NCBI RefSeq assembly: GCF_017744135.1
Contig: NZ_JAGHQU010000007.1
Span: 62,001-126,000 of the forward strand
Reading direction: 5' to 3'
Source: Endozoicomonas sp. G2_2
GTDB lineage: Bacteria; Pseudomonadota; Gammaproteobacteria; Nevskiales; Salinisphaeraceae
Length of the DNA stretch: 64,000 nucleotides
The notes beneath the pieces were generated by a model. That model did no database searches. It was not told the DNA's origin and saw nothing but the letters and a program-made list of their open reading frames with translations. Positions 43,035 through 53,488 of the stretch are shown one piece after another; position 1 is the first letter of the stretch, and each line of letters starts with the position of its first letter. The translations under genes and the position numbers were made by a program.

Positions 43035-44413
43035 ACGGCCGCCTGTCCGATATGGCGACGCTGCTCGGCGCGAATCTGAGCGGAAGCGATAGCGATTACG
43101 CGGGTGCGAGCATCGACACCCGCCGGCTGGCCCGCGGCGCGCTGTTCTTCGCGCTGCCGGGTGCACGCGTGGACGGTCACGATTTCGTCGCGCGCGCGGC
43201 CAGTCTCGGCGCTGCCGGTGCGGTGGTGACGCACGAAGTGGATTCGCCGCTGCCCCAGATCGTGGTTGCCGATGTGGAAGCCGCGCTGCAGCAGGCCGGC
43301 GCCGAAGCCCGTCGCCGCTTCGGCGGTGCGGTGATCGGTGTGACCGGTAGCAACGGCAAGACGACGGTCAAACAGATGCTGGCCGCGATTCTCCGTGAAG
43401 CCGGCTCGGTACTGGCCACCGAAGGCAATCTGAACAATCATCTTGGCGTGCCGCTGACGCTGATGCGTCTGAACGACAGCATCAACCGCGCCGTGATCGA
43501 AATGGGGGCCTCCCATGCCGGCGAGATCGCGATGCTGGCCGAGATGGCGCAGCCGCAGGTTGGCGTGGTCACAAACGCCGGTCTCGCCCATATCGAAGGT
43601 TTCGGCAGTCGCGAGGGCGTGGCGCGGGCCAAGGGCGAGATGTTCTCGAGCCTGCTGGACGACGGCACCGCGGTGATCAACGGCGACGACGAATTCGCAC
43701 CGCTCTGGCGGGAACTGGCGGGTTCGCGGCGGCAACTCGTGTTCGCGCGCGGCAAGGCGGATAACGTCGATGTGTTCGCAAGCGACGAAGCCCTCGATGC
43801 CGGCGAAAGCCGTTTTACCCTGCATACGCCGACCGGCGCCGCCGCGGTCACGCTGCCGCTGGCGGGCAGCCATAACGTCAGTAATGCGCTGGCGGCGGCC
43901 GCTGCCGCGAGCGCGATCGATCTCGATGCCGACCTGATCGCGCGTGCGCTCGGCGGCATGAGTGCGGTGTCCGGCCGCATGGCCGTGACCGCGGGCCGCC
44001 ACGGCACGCGCATCATCGATGACAGCTACAACGCCAACCCCGGTTCGCTGGCCGCCGCCCTCGGCTGGCTGGCCCAGCAGGACGGCACGCGCTGGGCGGC
44101 GCTGGGCGACATGGGCGAGCTCGGCGACATCGCCGAAGATGCGCATCGCAACGCCGGTCTGGCCGCCCGCGATGCGGGCATCGAACGTCTCTGGGTGACC
44201 GGTGAACTCAGCCGCCTGACGGCCGAGGCCTTCGGTCCGGGCGCGCAGTGGTTCTCCACCCACGGTGAGCTGATCGCTGCGCTGGAAACCGCACTGTCGG
44301 TACGGCGCAGCGAGGCCACGCTGCTGATCAAGGGGTCGCGGAGCGCGCGCATGGATCGGGTCGCCGACGCACTCGCCGCCGAGCAGGGCGCGAAGGCGGG
44401 TGCGTCATGTTGA
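43031..44413 (+). CDS. murF: UDP-MurNAc-tripeptide:D-Ala-D-Ala ligase MurF
   Basis: Adds D-Ala-D-Ala to finish the soluble murein precursor. The 460-residue protein has [25 protein letters not shown], the ATP loop [39 protein letters not shown] and the C-terminal [23 protein letters not shown] and [10 protein letters not shown] follow in the normal places. It overlaps murE (4 bp) and mraY (7 bp). Confidence 0.95.
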   Translation: MNGRLSDMATLLGANLSGSDSDYAGASIDTRRLARGALFFALPGARVDGHDFVARAASLGAAGAVVTHEVDSPLPQIVVADVEAALQQAGAEARRRFGGAVIGVTGSNGKTTVKQMLAAILREAGSVLATEGNLNNHLGVPLTLMRLNDSINRAVIEMGASHAGEIAMLAEMAQPQVGVVTNAGLAHIEGFGSREGVARAKGEMFSSLLDDGTAVINGDDEFAPLWRELAGSRRQLVFARGKADNVDVFASDEALDAGESRFTLHTPTGAAAVTLPLAGSHNVSNALAAAAAASAIDLDADLIARALGGMSAVSGRMAVTAGRHGTRIIDDSYNANPGSLAAALGWLAQQDGTRWAALGDMGELGDIAEDAHRNAGLAARDAGIERLWVTGELSRLTAEAFGPGAQWFSTHGELIAALETALSVRRSEATLLIKGSRSARMDRVADALAAEQGAKAGASC

Positions 44414-45489
44414 CCTTCATCGCGGAATGGCTGGAGCCGCTCTACAGCGGCTTTCGCGTATTTCAGTTCATCACGCTGCGCGCGATTCTGGGCGTGCTGA
44501 CGGCGATGGTGTTCTCGTTCGTGTTCGGTCCGATCATGATTCGCAAGCTGACCTTTCACCAGATCGGTCAGTACGTGCGCGACGATGGTCCGCAGAGCCA
44601 TCTGGTCAAGGCCGGTACGCCGACCATGGGCGGCACGCTGATCATCGCGGCGGTGCTGGTCGCGACGCTTCTCTGGGGCGACCTCGGCAATCGCTGGGTC
44701 TGGCTGGCGATGCTGGTCACGTTCGCTTTCGGCACGATTGGCTTCATCGACGACTATCGCAAGCTCAAGTTCGGCAACAGCAAGGGCCTGTCGGCGAAGG
44801 CCAAGTACGGCGCGCAGACGCTGGTCGGCCTCGTTGCCGGCCTGTGGCTGTATGTCGGCGCCACCAGCGCGGCCGAAACCAGCGTGCTGATTCCGATGCT
44901 CAAGGACGTATCGATTCCGCTCGGCGCGGGCTACATCCTGTGGAGTTATCTCGTGATCGTCGGCTCCAGCAATGCGGTCAACCTTACCGACGGCCTGGAC
45001 GGGCTGGCGATCATGCCCTGCGTGCTCGTCGCCTCGGCGCTGGCTGTCTTCGCGTACGTGAGCGGCAACGCCGTGTTCTCCGACTATCTGGGCTTTGCCT
45101 ATATCGAGGGCGTGGGCGAGCTGTCGATCTTCTGTACCGCGATCGGCGGCGCGGGGCTGGGCTTTCTCTGGTTCAACGCCTATCCGGCGCAGGTGTTCAT
45201 GGGCGACGTCGGTGCGCTGGCGCTGGGCGCGGCACTCGGCGTGGTGGCCGTGGCCGTGCGCCAGGAGCTCGTGCTGCTGGTCATGGGCGGCGTGTTCGTG
45301 GCCGAAACGGTGTCGGTGATCCTGCAGGTCGCCACTTTCAAGATGACCGGCAAGCGCATGTTCCGCATGGCGCCGCTGCATCACCATTTCGAACTCAAGG
45401 GCTGGGCCGAGCCCAAGATCATCGTGCGATTCTGGATCGTCACGCTGGTGCTCGTGCTCATCGGTCTGTCCACGTTGAAGATCCGATGA
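44407..45489 (+). CDS. mraY: Phospho-N-acetylmuramoyl-pentapeptide transferase MraY
   Basis: Integral membrane enzyme making lipid I from UDP-MurNAc-pentapeptide and undecaprenyl phosphate. The 360 residues have about ten TM helices. Family segments are [39 protein letters not shown] with the catalytic Asp pair, [34 protein letters not shown] and [13 protein letters not shown], with three His near the Mg site. It sits between murF and murD, overlapping both. Confidence 0.96.
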   Translation: MLTFIAEWLEPLYSGFRVFQFITLRAILGVLTAMVFSFVFGPIMIRKLTFHQIGQYVRDDGPQSHLVKAGTPTMGGTLIIAAVLVATLLWGDLGNRWVWLAMLVTFAFGTIGFIDDYRKLKFGNSKGLSAKAKYGAQTLVGLVAGLWLYVGATSAAETSVLIPMLKDVSIPLGAGYILWSYLVIVGSSNAVNLTDGLDGLAIMPCVLVASALAVFAYVSGNAVFSDYLGFAYIEGVGELSIFCTAIGGAGLGFLWFNAYPAQVFMGDVGALALGAALGVVAVAVRQELVLLVMGGVFVAETVSVILQVATFKMTGKRMFRMAPLHHHFELKGWAEPKIIVRFWIVTLVLVLIGLSTLKIR

Positions 45490-46826
45490 GCGGCCTGCGC
45501 GAACAACTCGCCCACGCCGCCGTGCTGGTGGTCGGCTGTGGTCTGTCCGGCGTTTCGGCCGCGCGTTTCGCTGTGGCCTGCGGCGCGCGGGTACGCGTCG
45601 TGGATTCGCGCGATGTGCCGCCGGGCGCGGAGGCGCTGCATCGCGACTGCCCGCAGGCCAGCCTGATCGTGGGCGAATTCAGCCCGGCGGTGCTCGAGGG
45701 CATGACCCATATCGTGGTGTCCCCGGGCGTGGATCTGCGCGAGCCGCTGATCGCCGCAGCCCGTGAGCGCGGCATGGACGTGATCGGCGATATCGAATGG
45801 TTCGCCCGCGTGGTGAATGCGCCGGTGGTCGCCATCACCGGCTCGAACGGCAAGTCCACCGTCACCGCCTGGGTGGGCGAGATCGCTCGCGCCGCCGGAT
45901 TGAAGGTGGCGGTCGGCGGCAATTTCGGCACGCCGGCCCTGGATATGCTCGCCGACGATATCGAGCTCTATGTGCTCGAGCTGTCCAGCTTCCAGCTAGA
46001 GCTGACCGAGTCGCTGGCCGCGCGCGCCGCGACCGTGCTGAACGTCAGCGCCGACCATATCGATCGCCACGGCGATATCGAACATTACGCCGCGCTCAAG
46101 GCGCGCATCTTTCACGGGTCCCAGGTGGCCGTGGTGAACGCCGACGACGCGCGCGTCGCGGCGATGCCGACCGACAGCGCGACCGTGCTTCGGTTCGGCC
46201 ACACGGCGGATGCCGACTATCGTCTGATCGATGCCGAGGGCGAGACCGCGCTGGCACGCGGCGAACATGCGTGGCTGGCCTGTCACACGCTGCGCCTCGC
46301 CGGCCGCCATAACCACGCCAATGCGCTTGCGGCATGGGCGCTCGCAGAGGCGGCGGGCATCGACGAAGCCGCGATTCGTGAGGGATTGCAGGCTTTTGCC
46401 GGCCTGCCGCATCGCTGCCAGACGGTCGCCGATATCCGCGGCGTACGCTGGATCAACGATTCCAAGGGCACCAATCTGGGCGCACTGATGGCATCGCTGG
46501 CCGGCATGACCACGCCGGTCGTGCTGCTCGCGGGCGGTCAGGCCAAGGGTGCGGATTTCACGCCGCTGGGGCCGCTGGCCGCTGACAAGGCGCGTGCCGT
46601 GATCGTGTTCGGCCAGGACCGTGAAAAGCTCGCGGTTGCCGTGACCGATCATGCGCCGGTGCACCGCGTGGAAACCCTGCGCGAAGCCGTGGCCGAAGCC
46701 GCGAACATCGCCGAGCACGGCGATACGGTGCTGTTCTCGCCCGGCTGTGCCAGCTTCGACCAGTTCGACAACTACGTGCATCGGGGCGAAAGTTTCGTCG
46801 CGGCGGTACAGGAGCTTGCAGCATGA
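45486..46826 (+). CDS. murD: UDP-N-acetylmuramoyl-L-alanine:D-glutamate ligase MurD
   Basis: Adds D-Glu to UDP-MurNAc-L-Ala. The 446 residues show [29 protein letters not shown] loop [59 protein letters not shown] and [12 protein letters not shown]. The ATG overlaps the mraY stop by 4 bp. A long open frame extends far upstream through mraY but is only a shadow there. Confidence 0.95.
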   Translation: MSGLREQLAHAAVLVVGCGLSGVSAARFAVACGARVRVVDSRDVPPGAEALHRDCPQASLIVGEFSPAVLEGMTHIVVSPGVDLREPLIAAARERGMDVIGDIEWFARVVNAPVVAITGSNGKSTVTAWVGEIARAAGLKVAVGGNFGTPALDMLADDIELYVLELSSFQLELTESLAARAATVLNVSADHIDRHGDIEHYAALKARIFHGSQVAVVNADDARVAAMPTDSATVLRFGHTADADYRLIDAEGETALARGEHAWLACHTLRLAGRHNHANALAAWALAEAAGIDEAAIREGLQAFAGLPHRCQTVADIRGVRWINDSKGTNLGALMASLAGMTTPVVLLAGGQAKGADFTPLGPLAADKARAVIVFGQDREKLAVAVTDHAPVHRVETLREAVAEAANIAEHGDTVLFSPGCASFDQFDNYVHRGESFVAAVQELAA

Positions 46827-47974
46827 CGCGCTTGCTCGGCACCCTCAGCCTGCCGCGTGTGCGCCCCGACGCGGCGTTGCTGATCGCGCTGTCGCTGATC
46901 ATCGGCATCGGCCTGGTGATGGTCGGCTCGGCATCGGTCGCGGTTGCGGACCGGCTGACAGACGATCCGATGTACTTCTTCTATCGGCAGGCCATCTTCG
47001 CGCTGATCGGTCTGGTCGCGGGCTTCACGGTTCTGCACGTGCCGCTGCGGGTGTGGCAGGCCAACACGTTCACGCTGCTCGGCGCGGGTCTCCTGTTGCT
47101 GCTGCTCGTGCTGATTCCGGGCATCGGCCATGCGGTGAACGGCGCGCGTCGGTGGATCGACATCGGCCCGGTGGCGATGCAGGCATCGGAGCCGGCGCGC
47201 TTCTGCCTGATTCTCTACGTTGCCGGCTACGCGGCCCGGCGCCAGTTCGATCTGGCGACCAGCTGGGGCGGGCTGTTCCGGCCCATGTTCTTCATGGCGC
47301 TGGCCAGCTTCCTGCTGCTGCTGGAGCCGGACTTCGGCGCCGCCGCGGTCATGGTCGCGGTCGCCGCGATCGTGCTTTTCCTTGCCGGGGCGCGCCTGAT
47401 CTACCTGCTCGTGCTCGGCACGCTGGCCGGCGCGGCGGTGGTCGGGCTCGTGCTGTCGTCGCCGTATCGTCTGGCGCGTCTGGTGAGCTTTGCCGACCCC
47501 TGGGCGCATCCCTACGCGAGTGGTTTCCAGCTGACCCAGTCGCTCATTGCGATCGGCCGCGGCGAAGTGGCCGGCGTGGGGCTGGGCAATTCGGTGCAGA
47601 AGCTGCTCTACCTGCCGGAAACGCACACCGACTTCCTGTTCGCCATCTATGCCGAGGAGTTCGGCCTGATCGGCGCGCTGCTGCTGATCGGCCTGTTCGC
47701 CGTGGTGGTCTGGCGCGGCTTCGTCATCGGCCGGCGGGCGCTCGTGGCTGATCAGCTGTTCGCCGGTTTCGTGGCCTACGGCATGTCGGCCTGGCTGGTG
47801 TTGCAGGCGTTTCTGAACATCGCGGTGAACATGGGCCTGTTGCCGACCAAGGGCTTGACGCTGCCGTTGATGAGCTACGGCGGCTCCAGCCTGGTGATGA
47901 TGTGTGTTTTGTGCGCGTTGCTGATCCGCGTGGATCTGGAAACGCGCGTGCCGGAAAAGAGGAGCCGTCGATGA
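46823..47974 (+). CDS. ftsW: Septal peptidoglycan polymerase FtsW
   Basis: SEDS-family glycosyltransferase that polymerises lipid II at the septum with FtsI. The 383 residues have about ten TM helices. Segments PDAALLIALSLIIGIGLVMVGSAS, INGARRWIDIG (here VNGARRWIDIG), MQASEPARF, LEPDFGAAAVM, GFQLTQSLIAIGRGEVAGVGLGNSVQK, LPETHTDFLFAIYAEEFG and the last helix GGSSLVMM follow the family. It lies between murD and murG with 4-bp overlaps, which fits FtsW rather than RodA. Confidence 0.95.
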   Translation: MTRLLGTLSLPRVRPDAALLIALSLIIGIGLVMVGSASVAVADRLTDDPMYFFYRQAIFALIGLVAGFTVLHVPLRVWQANTFTLLGAGLLLLLLVLIPGIGHAVNGARRWIDIGPVAMQASEPARFCLILYVAGYAARRQFDLATSWGGLFRPMFFMALASFLLLLEPDFGAAAVMVAVAAIVLFLAGARLIYLLVLGTLAGAAVVGLVLSSPYRLARLVSFADPWAHPYASGFQLTQSLIAIGRGEVAGVGLGNSVQKLLYLPETHTDFLFAIYAEEFGLIGALLLIGLFAVVVWRGFVIGRRALVADQLFAGFVAYGMSAWLVLQAFLNIAVNMGLLPTKGLTLPLMSYGGSSLVMMCVLCALLIRVDLETRVPEKRSRR

Positions 47975-49077
47975 ACGCCGCGGCGACTCGAAACGCGAAC
48001 GGCATGCCGCATGTGCTGATCATGGCGGGCGGCACCGGCGGTCATGTGTTCCCGGCGCTCGCGGTGGCGAAGGCGCTGATCGAACGCGGCGCGCGTGTGT
48101 CCTGGCTGGGCACCGAGGCCGGCATCGAGGCGCGGCTTGTGCCGGCCAACGATCTGGAGCTGCACACCATCGACGTGGCCGGCCTGCGCGGCAAGGGCGC
48201 ACTCTCCTGGCTCGTGGCTCCGCTGCGACTGGCACGCGCCTGTCTGCAGGCGCTGGGCGTGGTGCGCAAGCTCGCGCCGCAGCTCGTCGTCGGCATGGGT
48301 GGGTTTGCCTCCGGCCCCGGCGGTCTGGCCGCGCGTCTGAGCGGCCGTCCACTGCTGATCCACGAACAGAATGCCGCGCCGGGTCTGACCAATCGTCTGC
48401 TGGCGCGGATCGCGAACACGGTATTGCAGGCATTTCCCGAGACGTTCTCGGGCGACAAGGCGCGCAGCGTGGGCAACCCCGTGCGCCGCGAAATTCTTGA
48501 TCTGCCGGCACCGGCCGAACGCTTCGCCGACCGCGACGATGCCATCCGCCTGCTCGTGCTCGGCGGCAGTGGCGGGGCGCTCGCGATCAACGAACGCGTT
48601 CCGGCCGCGCTGGCCAAGCTGGCGCCGGATACGCGGCCGCAGGTACGGCATCAGGCGGGCCGCACGCTCGAACAGGCCGAGGCCGCCTACGCTGCGGCAG
48701 ACGTCGGCGCGGACGTGAGCGCCTTCATAGACGATATGGCCGCGGCCTACGCCTGGGCGGATGTCGTGATCTGCCGCAGCGGCGCGCTCACCGTCGCCGA
48801 ACTCGCCGCGGCCGGCGTCGGCGCATTGCTCGTGCCGTACCCGTATGCCGTCGACGATCACCAGCGCGCGAACGGCGCGTATCTAGTGAATGCGGGGGCG
48901 GCCACGCTCATCGACCAGTCGGCGCTTACGGTCGATCGTCTTGCCGACGAGATCGCGCATCTGTGTGCTGATCGCGCCGCGTTGTTGCAGCGCGCCGAGG
49001 CAGCACGTGCCGTGGCCTGGCCGCGTTCGACCGACGACATCGTCGCCGCCTGTCTCGACACCGCGGAGGCCGCATGA
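47971..49077 (+). CDS. murG: Lipid II synthase MurG
   Basis: Peripheral inner-membrane GT-B enzyme that adds GlcNAc to lipid I. The 368 residues show MAGGTGGHVFPALAVA near the N terminus, VGMGGFASGPGGLAA, LLIHEQNAAPGLTNR, LVLGGSGGALAINE, and the UDP-GlcNAc loop CRSGALTVAELAAAGVGALLVPYPYAVDDHQRANG. The ATG (MNAAATRNANGMPH) has AAGAGGAG seven bases upstream, inside ftsW; an earlier in-frame ATG at 47902 is not needed. Confidence 0.95.
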   Translation: MNAAATRNANGMPHVLIMAGGTGGHVFPALAVAKALIERGARVSWLGTEAGIEARLVPANDLELHTIDVAGLRGKGALSWLVAPLRLARACLQALGVVRKLAPQLVVGMGGFASGPGGLAARLSGRPLLIHEQNAAPGLTNRLLARIANTVLQAFPETFSGDKARSVGNPVRREILDLPAPAERFADRDDAIRLLVLGGSGGALAINERVPAALAKLAPDTRPQVRHQAGRTLEQAEAAYAAADVGADVSAFIDDMAAAYAWADVVICRSGALTVAELAAAGVGALLVPYPYAVDDHQRANGAYLVNAGAATLIDQSALTVDRLADEIAHLCADRAALLQRAEAARAVAWPRSTDDIVAACLDTAEAA

Positions 49078-50528
49078 CCGACGCGCAGACTCGCAGCAAC
49101 GGCAACGACTTCCAGCCGCTCGCGGAACGGCCGATGCGGCGCGTTAATACCGTGCACATGGTGGGCATTGGCGGCGTCGGCATGGCCGGCATCGCCAGCG
49201 TGCTGCTCAACCTCGGTTACAACGTGACGGGCAGCGATATCAAGGACGGCGTGACCACGCAGGCGCTGGCCGCCCAGGGCGCCACCATATTCATCGGCCA
49301 TGTCGCCGAGAACGTCGAGGGCGCGGATGTGGTCGTGGTCTCGACCGCCGTGGCCGCAGACAATCCCGAAGTGGTGACCGCCCACGACCGGCTGGTGCCG
49401 GTGGTGCGCCGGGCCGAGATGCTCGCCGAGCTGATGCGCTTTCGCTACGGCATCGCGGTCGCCGGCACCCACGGCAAGACAACGACCACCAGCCTGGTCG
49501 CCGCGCTGCTGGCCGGGGGCGGTCTGGATCCGACGTTCATCGTCGGCGGCAAGGTGCTGGGCGCCAACAGCAACGCGCGTCTGGGCGAAGGCCCGTATCT
49601 CGTGGCCGAGGCCGACGAGTCCGACGCGAGCTTTTTGCTGCTCACGCCGATGATGGCGATCGTCACCAACATCGACGCCGATCACCTGGAAACCTACGGC
49701 GGCGAGTTCTCGCGCCTGACCGATACCTTCGTCGAATTTCTGCATCACCTGCCGTTCTATGGTCTGGCGGTGCTGTGTGCCGACGATCCGGTCGTGCGCT
49801 CGATCCTGCCGGATGTTGGGCGTCCGATCGTGACCTACGGCATCGAACACGACGCCGACATCATGGCCGAGAATCTGACCTTCGACGGCACCGGCACGCG
49901 CTTCACCCTGCGCCGTGCCGGCCACGACGGCTACGACGTGCACCTCAACCTGCCGGGCAAGCACAACGTGCTCAACGCGCTGGCGGCCGCGGCAGTGGCG
50001 CACGAACTGGGTGTGGACATGCCGGCGATCGGGCAGGCGCTGTCGCAGTTCGCGGGCATCGGCCGGCGCTGCGAAGTGCACGGCGAGATCACGGTCGGAG
50101 ATCGCCAGGTTCTGCTGGTCGACGATTACGGCCACCACCCGCGCGAGCTCGTGAGCATCATCGGCGCGGCGCGCAACGCGTGGTCGGAGCGTCGCCTGGT
50201 CGTGGTGTTCCAGCCGCACCGTTTCTCCCGGACCCGGGATCTTTTCGACGACTTCTGCCAGGTGCTGGCGGAACTGGACGTGCTCGTGCTTTGTGAAGTC
50301 TATGCGGCGGGCGAAACGCCGGTGGCCAATGCCGATGGTCGCGCCCTGGCGCGCGGCGTGCGCGCCCGCGGCAAGGCCGACCCGGTATTCGTCGACGATG
50401 TACAGCGGTTGGGCGAGGTGCTGCCGGGCATCCTGCGCGACGGTGATGTGCTGCTCACTCTCGGTGCCGGCGATATCGGCGCCGTGGCCCAGCAGATGGC
50501 GCGAACCGGCAAGGGAGGTGCGGCATGA
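49074..50528 (+). CDS. murC: UDP-N-acetylmuramate:L-alanine ligase MurC
   Basis: Adds the first amino acid of the stem peptide. The 484 residues show VHMVGIGGVGMAGIASVLL, the ATP loop VAGTHGKTTTTSLVA, VAEADESDASFL, TNIDADHLETYGG, LPGKHNVLNALAA, FAGIGRRCEVHGE and VDDYGHHPREL. murB, which often stands between murC and ddl, is missing; ddl follows directly with a 4-bp overlap. Confidence 0.95.
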   Translation: MTDAQTRSNGNDFQPLAERPMRRVNTVHMVGIGGVGMAGIASVLLNLGYNVTGSDIKDGVTTQALAAQGATIFIGHVAENVEGADVVVVSTAVAADNPEVVTAHDRLVPVVRRAEMLAELMRFRYGIAVAGTHGKTTTTSLVAALLAGGGLDPTFIVGGKVLGANSNARLGEGPYLVAEADESDASFLLLTPMMAIVTNIDADHLETYGGEFSRLTDTFVEFLHHLPFYGLAVLCADDPVVRSILPDVGRPIVTYGIEHDADIMAENLTFDGTGTRFTLRRAGHDGYDVHLNLPGKHNVLNALAAAAVAHELGVDMPAIGQALSQFAGIGRRCEVHGEITVGDRQVLLVDDYGHHPRELVSIIGAARNAWSERRLVVVFQPHRFSRTRDLFDDFCQVLAELDVLVLCEVYAAGETPVANADGRALARGVRARGKADPVFVDDVQRLGEVLPGILRDGDVLLTLGAGDIGAVAQQMARTGKGGAA

Positions 50529-51484
50529 GCACTGTTCGCGTGACCGATCCGGCCGACTTCGGCCGTGTCGCGGTACTCATGGGCGGCTGGTCCGCCGAGC
50601 GCGCCGTGTCGCTGGATTCCGGCGCGGCCGTCGGCGCGGCCCTGAAGCGTCGCGGCGTCGATACGACGCTCATCGATGTCGACCGCCAACGCGTGCTCGG
50701 CCTGGCCGAGGAAGGTTTCGACCGTGTGTGGCTGGCCTTGCACGGGCGCGGCGGTGAGGACGGCGTGGTCCAGGGCGCGCTCGAGCTGCAGGGCCTGCCT
50801 TATACCGGCAGTGGCGTGCTCGCGAGTGCGCTGTCGATGGACAAGGTGCGGACCAAGGCGCTCTGGGCAGCCCAGGGCATTCCCACGCCGGCGCATCGTC
50901 TGCTCGATGCGCATACGGATTCGAAAGCCGTGGTCGACGCGCTTGGTCTGCCGCTGATCGTCAAGCCGGTGCACGAGGGTTCGACCATCGGCATCAGCAA
51001 GGTCGAGCGCATCGAGGATCTCGACGCCGCGCGCGCCGAAGCGGCGAAGTACGACCGCGAGGTGATGGCCGAGCAGTTCGTCGACGGGCCGGAATACACG
51101 GCCAGCATTCTCGACGGCCGCGCGTTGCCGCTGATTCATATCGAGCCGTCCAGCGGTTTTTACGATTACGAAGCGAAATACGTCGCCAACGACACGCTCT
51201 ACCACTGCCCCTGCGATCTCGAGCAGGGCCGCGAGGCCGACCTCCAGCGGCTGGCGCTGCGGGCTTTCGAGATCACCGGTGCGACCGGCTGGGGCCGCGT
51301 CGACTTCATGCTCGACGACGCCGGCCAGCCCTGGTTTCTGGAACTCAACGCCATTCCCGGCATGACCTCCCATTCGCTGGTGCCCATGGCAGCCCGCGCG
51401 GCGGGAATGGATTTCGACGAACTGGTGTGGCGCATTCTCGCGGCCACGACGAGTCACAAGGAGAAAGATCATGAACTGGCGTGA
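50525..51484 (+). CDS. ddlB: D-alanine:D-alanine ligase
   Basis: ATP-grasp enzyme making D-Ala-D-Ala. The 319 residues show VLMGGWSAERAVSLDSGAAV, LHGRGGEDGVVQGALELQGLPYTGSGVLASALSMDK, KPVHEGSTIGISKV, and the metal/ATP-binding end RVDFMLDDAGQPWFLELNAIPGMTSHSLVP. It is named ddlB for its position in the cluster. The C terminus overlaps ftsQ by 14 bp. Confidence 0.95.
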   Translation: MSTVRVTDPADFGRVAVLMGGWSAERAVSLDSGAAVGAALKRRGVDTTLIDVDRQRVLGLAEEGFDRVWLALHGRGGEDGVVQGALELQGLPYTGSGVLASALSMDKVRTKALWAAQGIPTPAHRLLDAHTDSKAVVDALGLPLIVKPVHEGSTIGISKVERIEDLDAARAEAAKYDREVMAEQFVDGPEYTASILDGRALPLIHIEPSSGFYDYEAKYVANDTLYHCPCDLEQGREADLQRLALRAFEITGATGWGRVDFMLDDAGQPWFLELNAIPGMTSHSLVPMAARAAGMDFDELVWRILAATTSHKEKDHELA

Positions 51485-52217
51485 TCCCCGACGCTGGCGC
51501 GATGTGGTGCTGGGCGCGGGCCTGCTGATGGGTGTGGCCGCCTGCACCTGGCAGGGCATCAAGCCCGAGGGCGAAGAGACCCGGCATCTGTATATCAGCG
51601 GCGACGCCGCGCATGTCAGCGATGACCGTATCGCCGCCATCGCCTCGCCGTATCTGGACGCATCGTTCTTCGACGTCGACCTGGAGGGCTTGCAGGCCGA
51701 GTTGTCGAATCTGGCCTGGCTGCGCGAGGTCAAGGTCTCGCGCCACTGGCCCGACGGCGTCGTGGTGCGCGTGAGCGAGCACGAGCCGGTCGCGCTGTGG
51801 GGCGAGCAGGGGCTTCTCGCACGCGACGGGCAGGTGTTCACGCCGACCCAGGGCACGCGCCCGGAAGGACTGGTGCAACTGGGCGGCCCCGACACCGCCG
51901 GCATGAAGGTCTATGAGCAGTATCAGGCGCTGTCGAAGACGCTGGCGGGTCGGGATGTGAAGCTCGCGAGCCTGACGCTCGACGCCCGCGGCTCGTGGAC
52001 GGCCATGCTCGAAGACGGCCTGGAGCTGCGCCTCGGGCGCGATGAACTCGATGCCCGCGTGCAGCGTTTCGTGCGCTACGCGCTGGGCGACCCGCAGGCC
52101 CGCGGCAAGCTCGCCGAAGCGGGCTACGTGGATCTGCGCTACAGCGACGGTTTTGCGGTCGGCGGCACGCGTGCCGCCACCGCCGATCAGGAGAAGGGTG
52201 ATGAGCAAGCGGCCTGA
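51471..52217 (+). CDS. ftsQ: Cell division protein FtsQ
   Basis: Bitopic divisome scaffold. The 248 residues have a POTRA domain (RHLYISGDAAHVSDDRIAAIASPYLDASFFDVDLEGLQAELSNLAWLREVKVSRHWPDGVVVRVSEHEPVALWG) and a beta domain ending RGKLAEAGYVDLRYSDGFAVGG. The N terminus is unusual. After an 11-residue basic stretch the hydrophobic segment is only about 14-16 residues (VVLGAGLLMGVAAC) and ends in VAAC, which looks like a lipobox with Cys25. The start has AAGGAG six bases upstream, so the start seems right. It overlaps ddlB by 14 bp and ftsA by 17 bp. Confidence 0.92.
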   Translation: MNWRDPRRWRDVVLGAGLLMGVAACTWQGIKPEGEETRHLYISGDAAHVSDDRIAAIASPYLDASFFDVDLEGLQAELSNLAWLREVKVSRHWPDGVVVRVSEHEPVALWGEQGLLARDGQVFTPTQGTRPEGLVQLGGPDTAGMKVYEQYQALSKTLAGRDVKLASLTLDARGSWTAMLEDGLELRLGRDELDARVQRFVRYALGDPQARGKLAEAGYVDLRYSDGFAVGGTRAATADQEKGDEQAA

Positions 52218-53436
52218 CCAGAATCTCGTCGTCGGCCTCGATATCGGCACCTCGAAGGTCGCCTGCATCGTGGCCGAAGTGAACGAGGGCAAGCTCGAGA
52301 TCATCGGTCTGGGCAGCGCGCCTTCGCGCGGCATGAAGAAGGGCATGGTGGTCAATATCGAGTCGACCACCGATTCCATCCGCCGCGCGGTCGAGGAGGC
52401 CGAGCTGATGGCCGGCTGCCGGATCCAGTCGGTGCACTGCGGTATTTCCGGCGCCCATGTGCGGTCGCTGAATTCGCATGGCATCGTGGCGGTGCGCAAC
52501 AAGGAAGTCACCGAGTCCGACATCGAGCGCGTCATCGACGCGGCCTGCGCAGTTGCCATACCGGCGGATCAGAAGATTCTGCACGTGCTCCCGCAGGAGT
52601 TCGCGGTCGATGACAACGAAGGCATTCAGGAGCCGGTCGGCATGTCCGGTGTGCGGCTGGAAGCCAAGGTGCATATCGTCACCGGCGCGGTGACGTCCGC
52701 CCAGAACATCCAGAAGTGCGTGGCCCGCTGCGGGCTGGAAGTCTCCAAGCTCTCGCTCGAGCAGCTGGCATCCAGCTATGCGGTGCTGGCCGACGACGAG
52801 AAGGACCTCGGGGTGGCGCTGGTCGATATCGGCGGCGGCACGTCGGATATCGCGGTGTTCGTCAACGGCTCGATCCGCCACACGGCGGTGATCCCGATTG
52901 CCGGCGACCAGGTCACAAACGATATCGCCGTGGCCCTGCGTACGCCGACCCAGCACGCCGAAGGCATCAAGATCCGCTACGGCTGTGCGCTGCCCGAGCT
53001 CATCGAGGACGACGACGCCATCGAAGTGCCGAGCGTGGGCGAGCGCCCGCCGCGGCGGCTGTCGCGCTATACGCTGGCCGAGGTCATCAAGCCGCGCTAC
53101 GAAGAGCTGTTCATGCTCATCCACAAGGAGCTGGTGCGATCCGGTTTCGAGGATCTGCTGGCCGGCGGCGTGGTGATCACGGGCGGTTCTTCCAAGATGG
53201 AAGGCCTGACCGATCTCGCCGAAGAAGTCTTTCACATGTCGGTTCGTCTGGGCACGCCGCAGCGTGTTCAGGGGCTGTCTGACGTGGTCAAGAATCCGAT
53301 CCATGCCACAGGCGTCGGCCTGCTGGAATTCGGTAACCGCTCCCAGCCGCGGCCAGGGCTGGACTTGTCCAACAACGACAACTCTTTCGCCCAGGTCTGG
53401 GAACGGATGAAGGCCTGGTTCCAGGGGAATTTCTAG
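52201..53436 (+). CDS. ftsA: Cell division protein FtsA
   Basis: Actin-like membrane tether for FtsZ. The 411 residues show VVGLDIGTSKVACIVAEV, the 1C domain region (VDNIESTTDSIRRAVEEAE-like stretch), ALVDIGGGTSDIAVFVNGSIRHTAVIPIAGDQVTNDIA with the second phosphate loop, and GVVITGGSSKMEGL. The C-terminal amphipathic helix VWERMKAWFQGNF is the membrane-targeting end. The start lies 17 bp inside ftsQ. ftsZ follows after 96 bp. Confidence 0.95.
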   Translation: MSKRPDQNLVVGLDIGTSKVACIVAEVNEGKLEIIGLGSAPSRGMKKGMVVNIESTTDSIRRAVEEAELMAGCRIQSVHCGISGAHVRSLNSHGIVAVRNKEVTESDIERVIDAACAVAIPADQKILHVLPQEFAVDDNEGIQEPVGMSGVRLEAKVHIVTGAVTSAQNIQKCVARCGLEVSKLSLEQLASSYAVLADDEKDLGVALVDIGGGTSDIAVFVNGSIRHTAVIPIAGDQVTNDIAVALRTPTQHAEGIKIRYGCALPELIEDDDAIEVPSVGERPPRRLSRYTLAEVIKPRYEELFMLIHKELVRSGFEDLLAGGVVITGGSSKMEGLTDLAEEVFHMSVRLGTPQRVQGLSDVVKNPIHATGVGLLEFGNRSQPRPGLDLSNNDNSFAQVWERMKAWFQGNF

Positions 53437-53488
53437 TTTCGATCAACGAGGGGAATGAGCCGGCAACCGCCGGTTTCAACTCAAAAGG

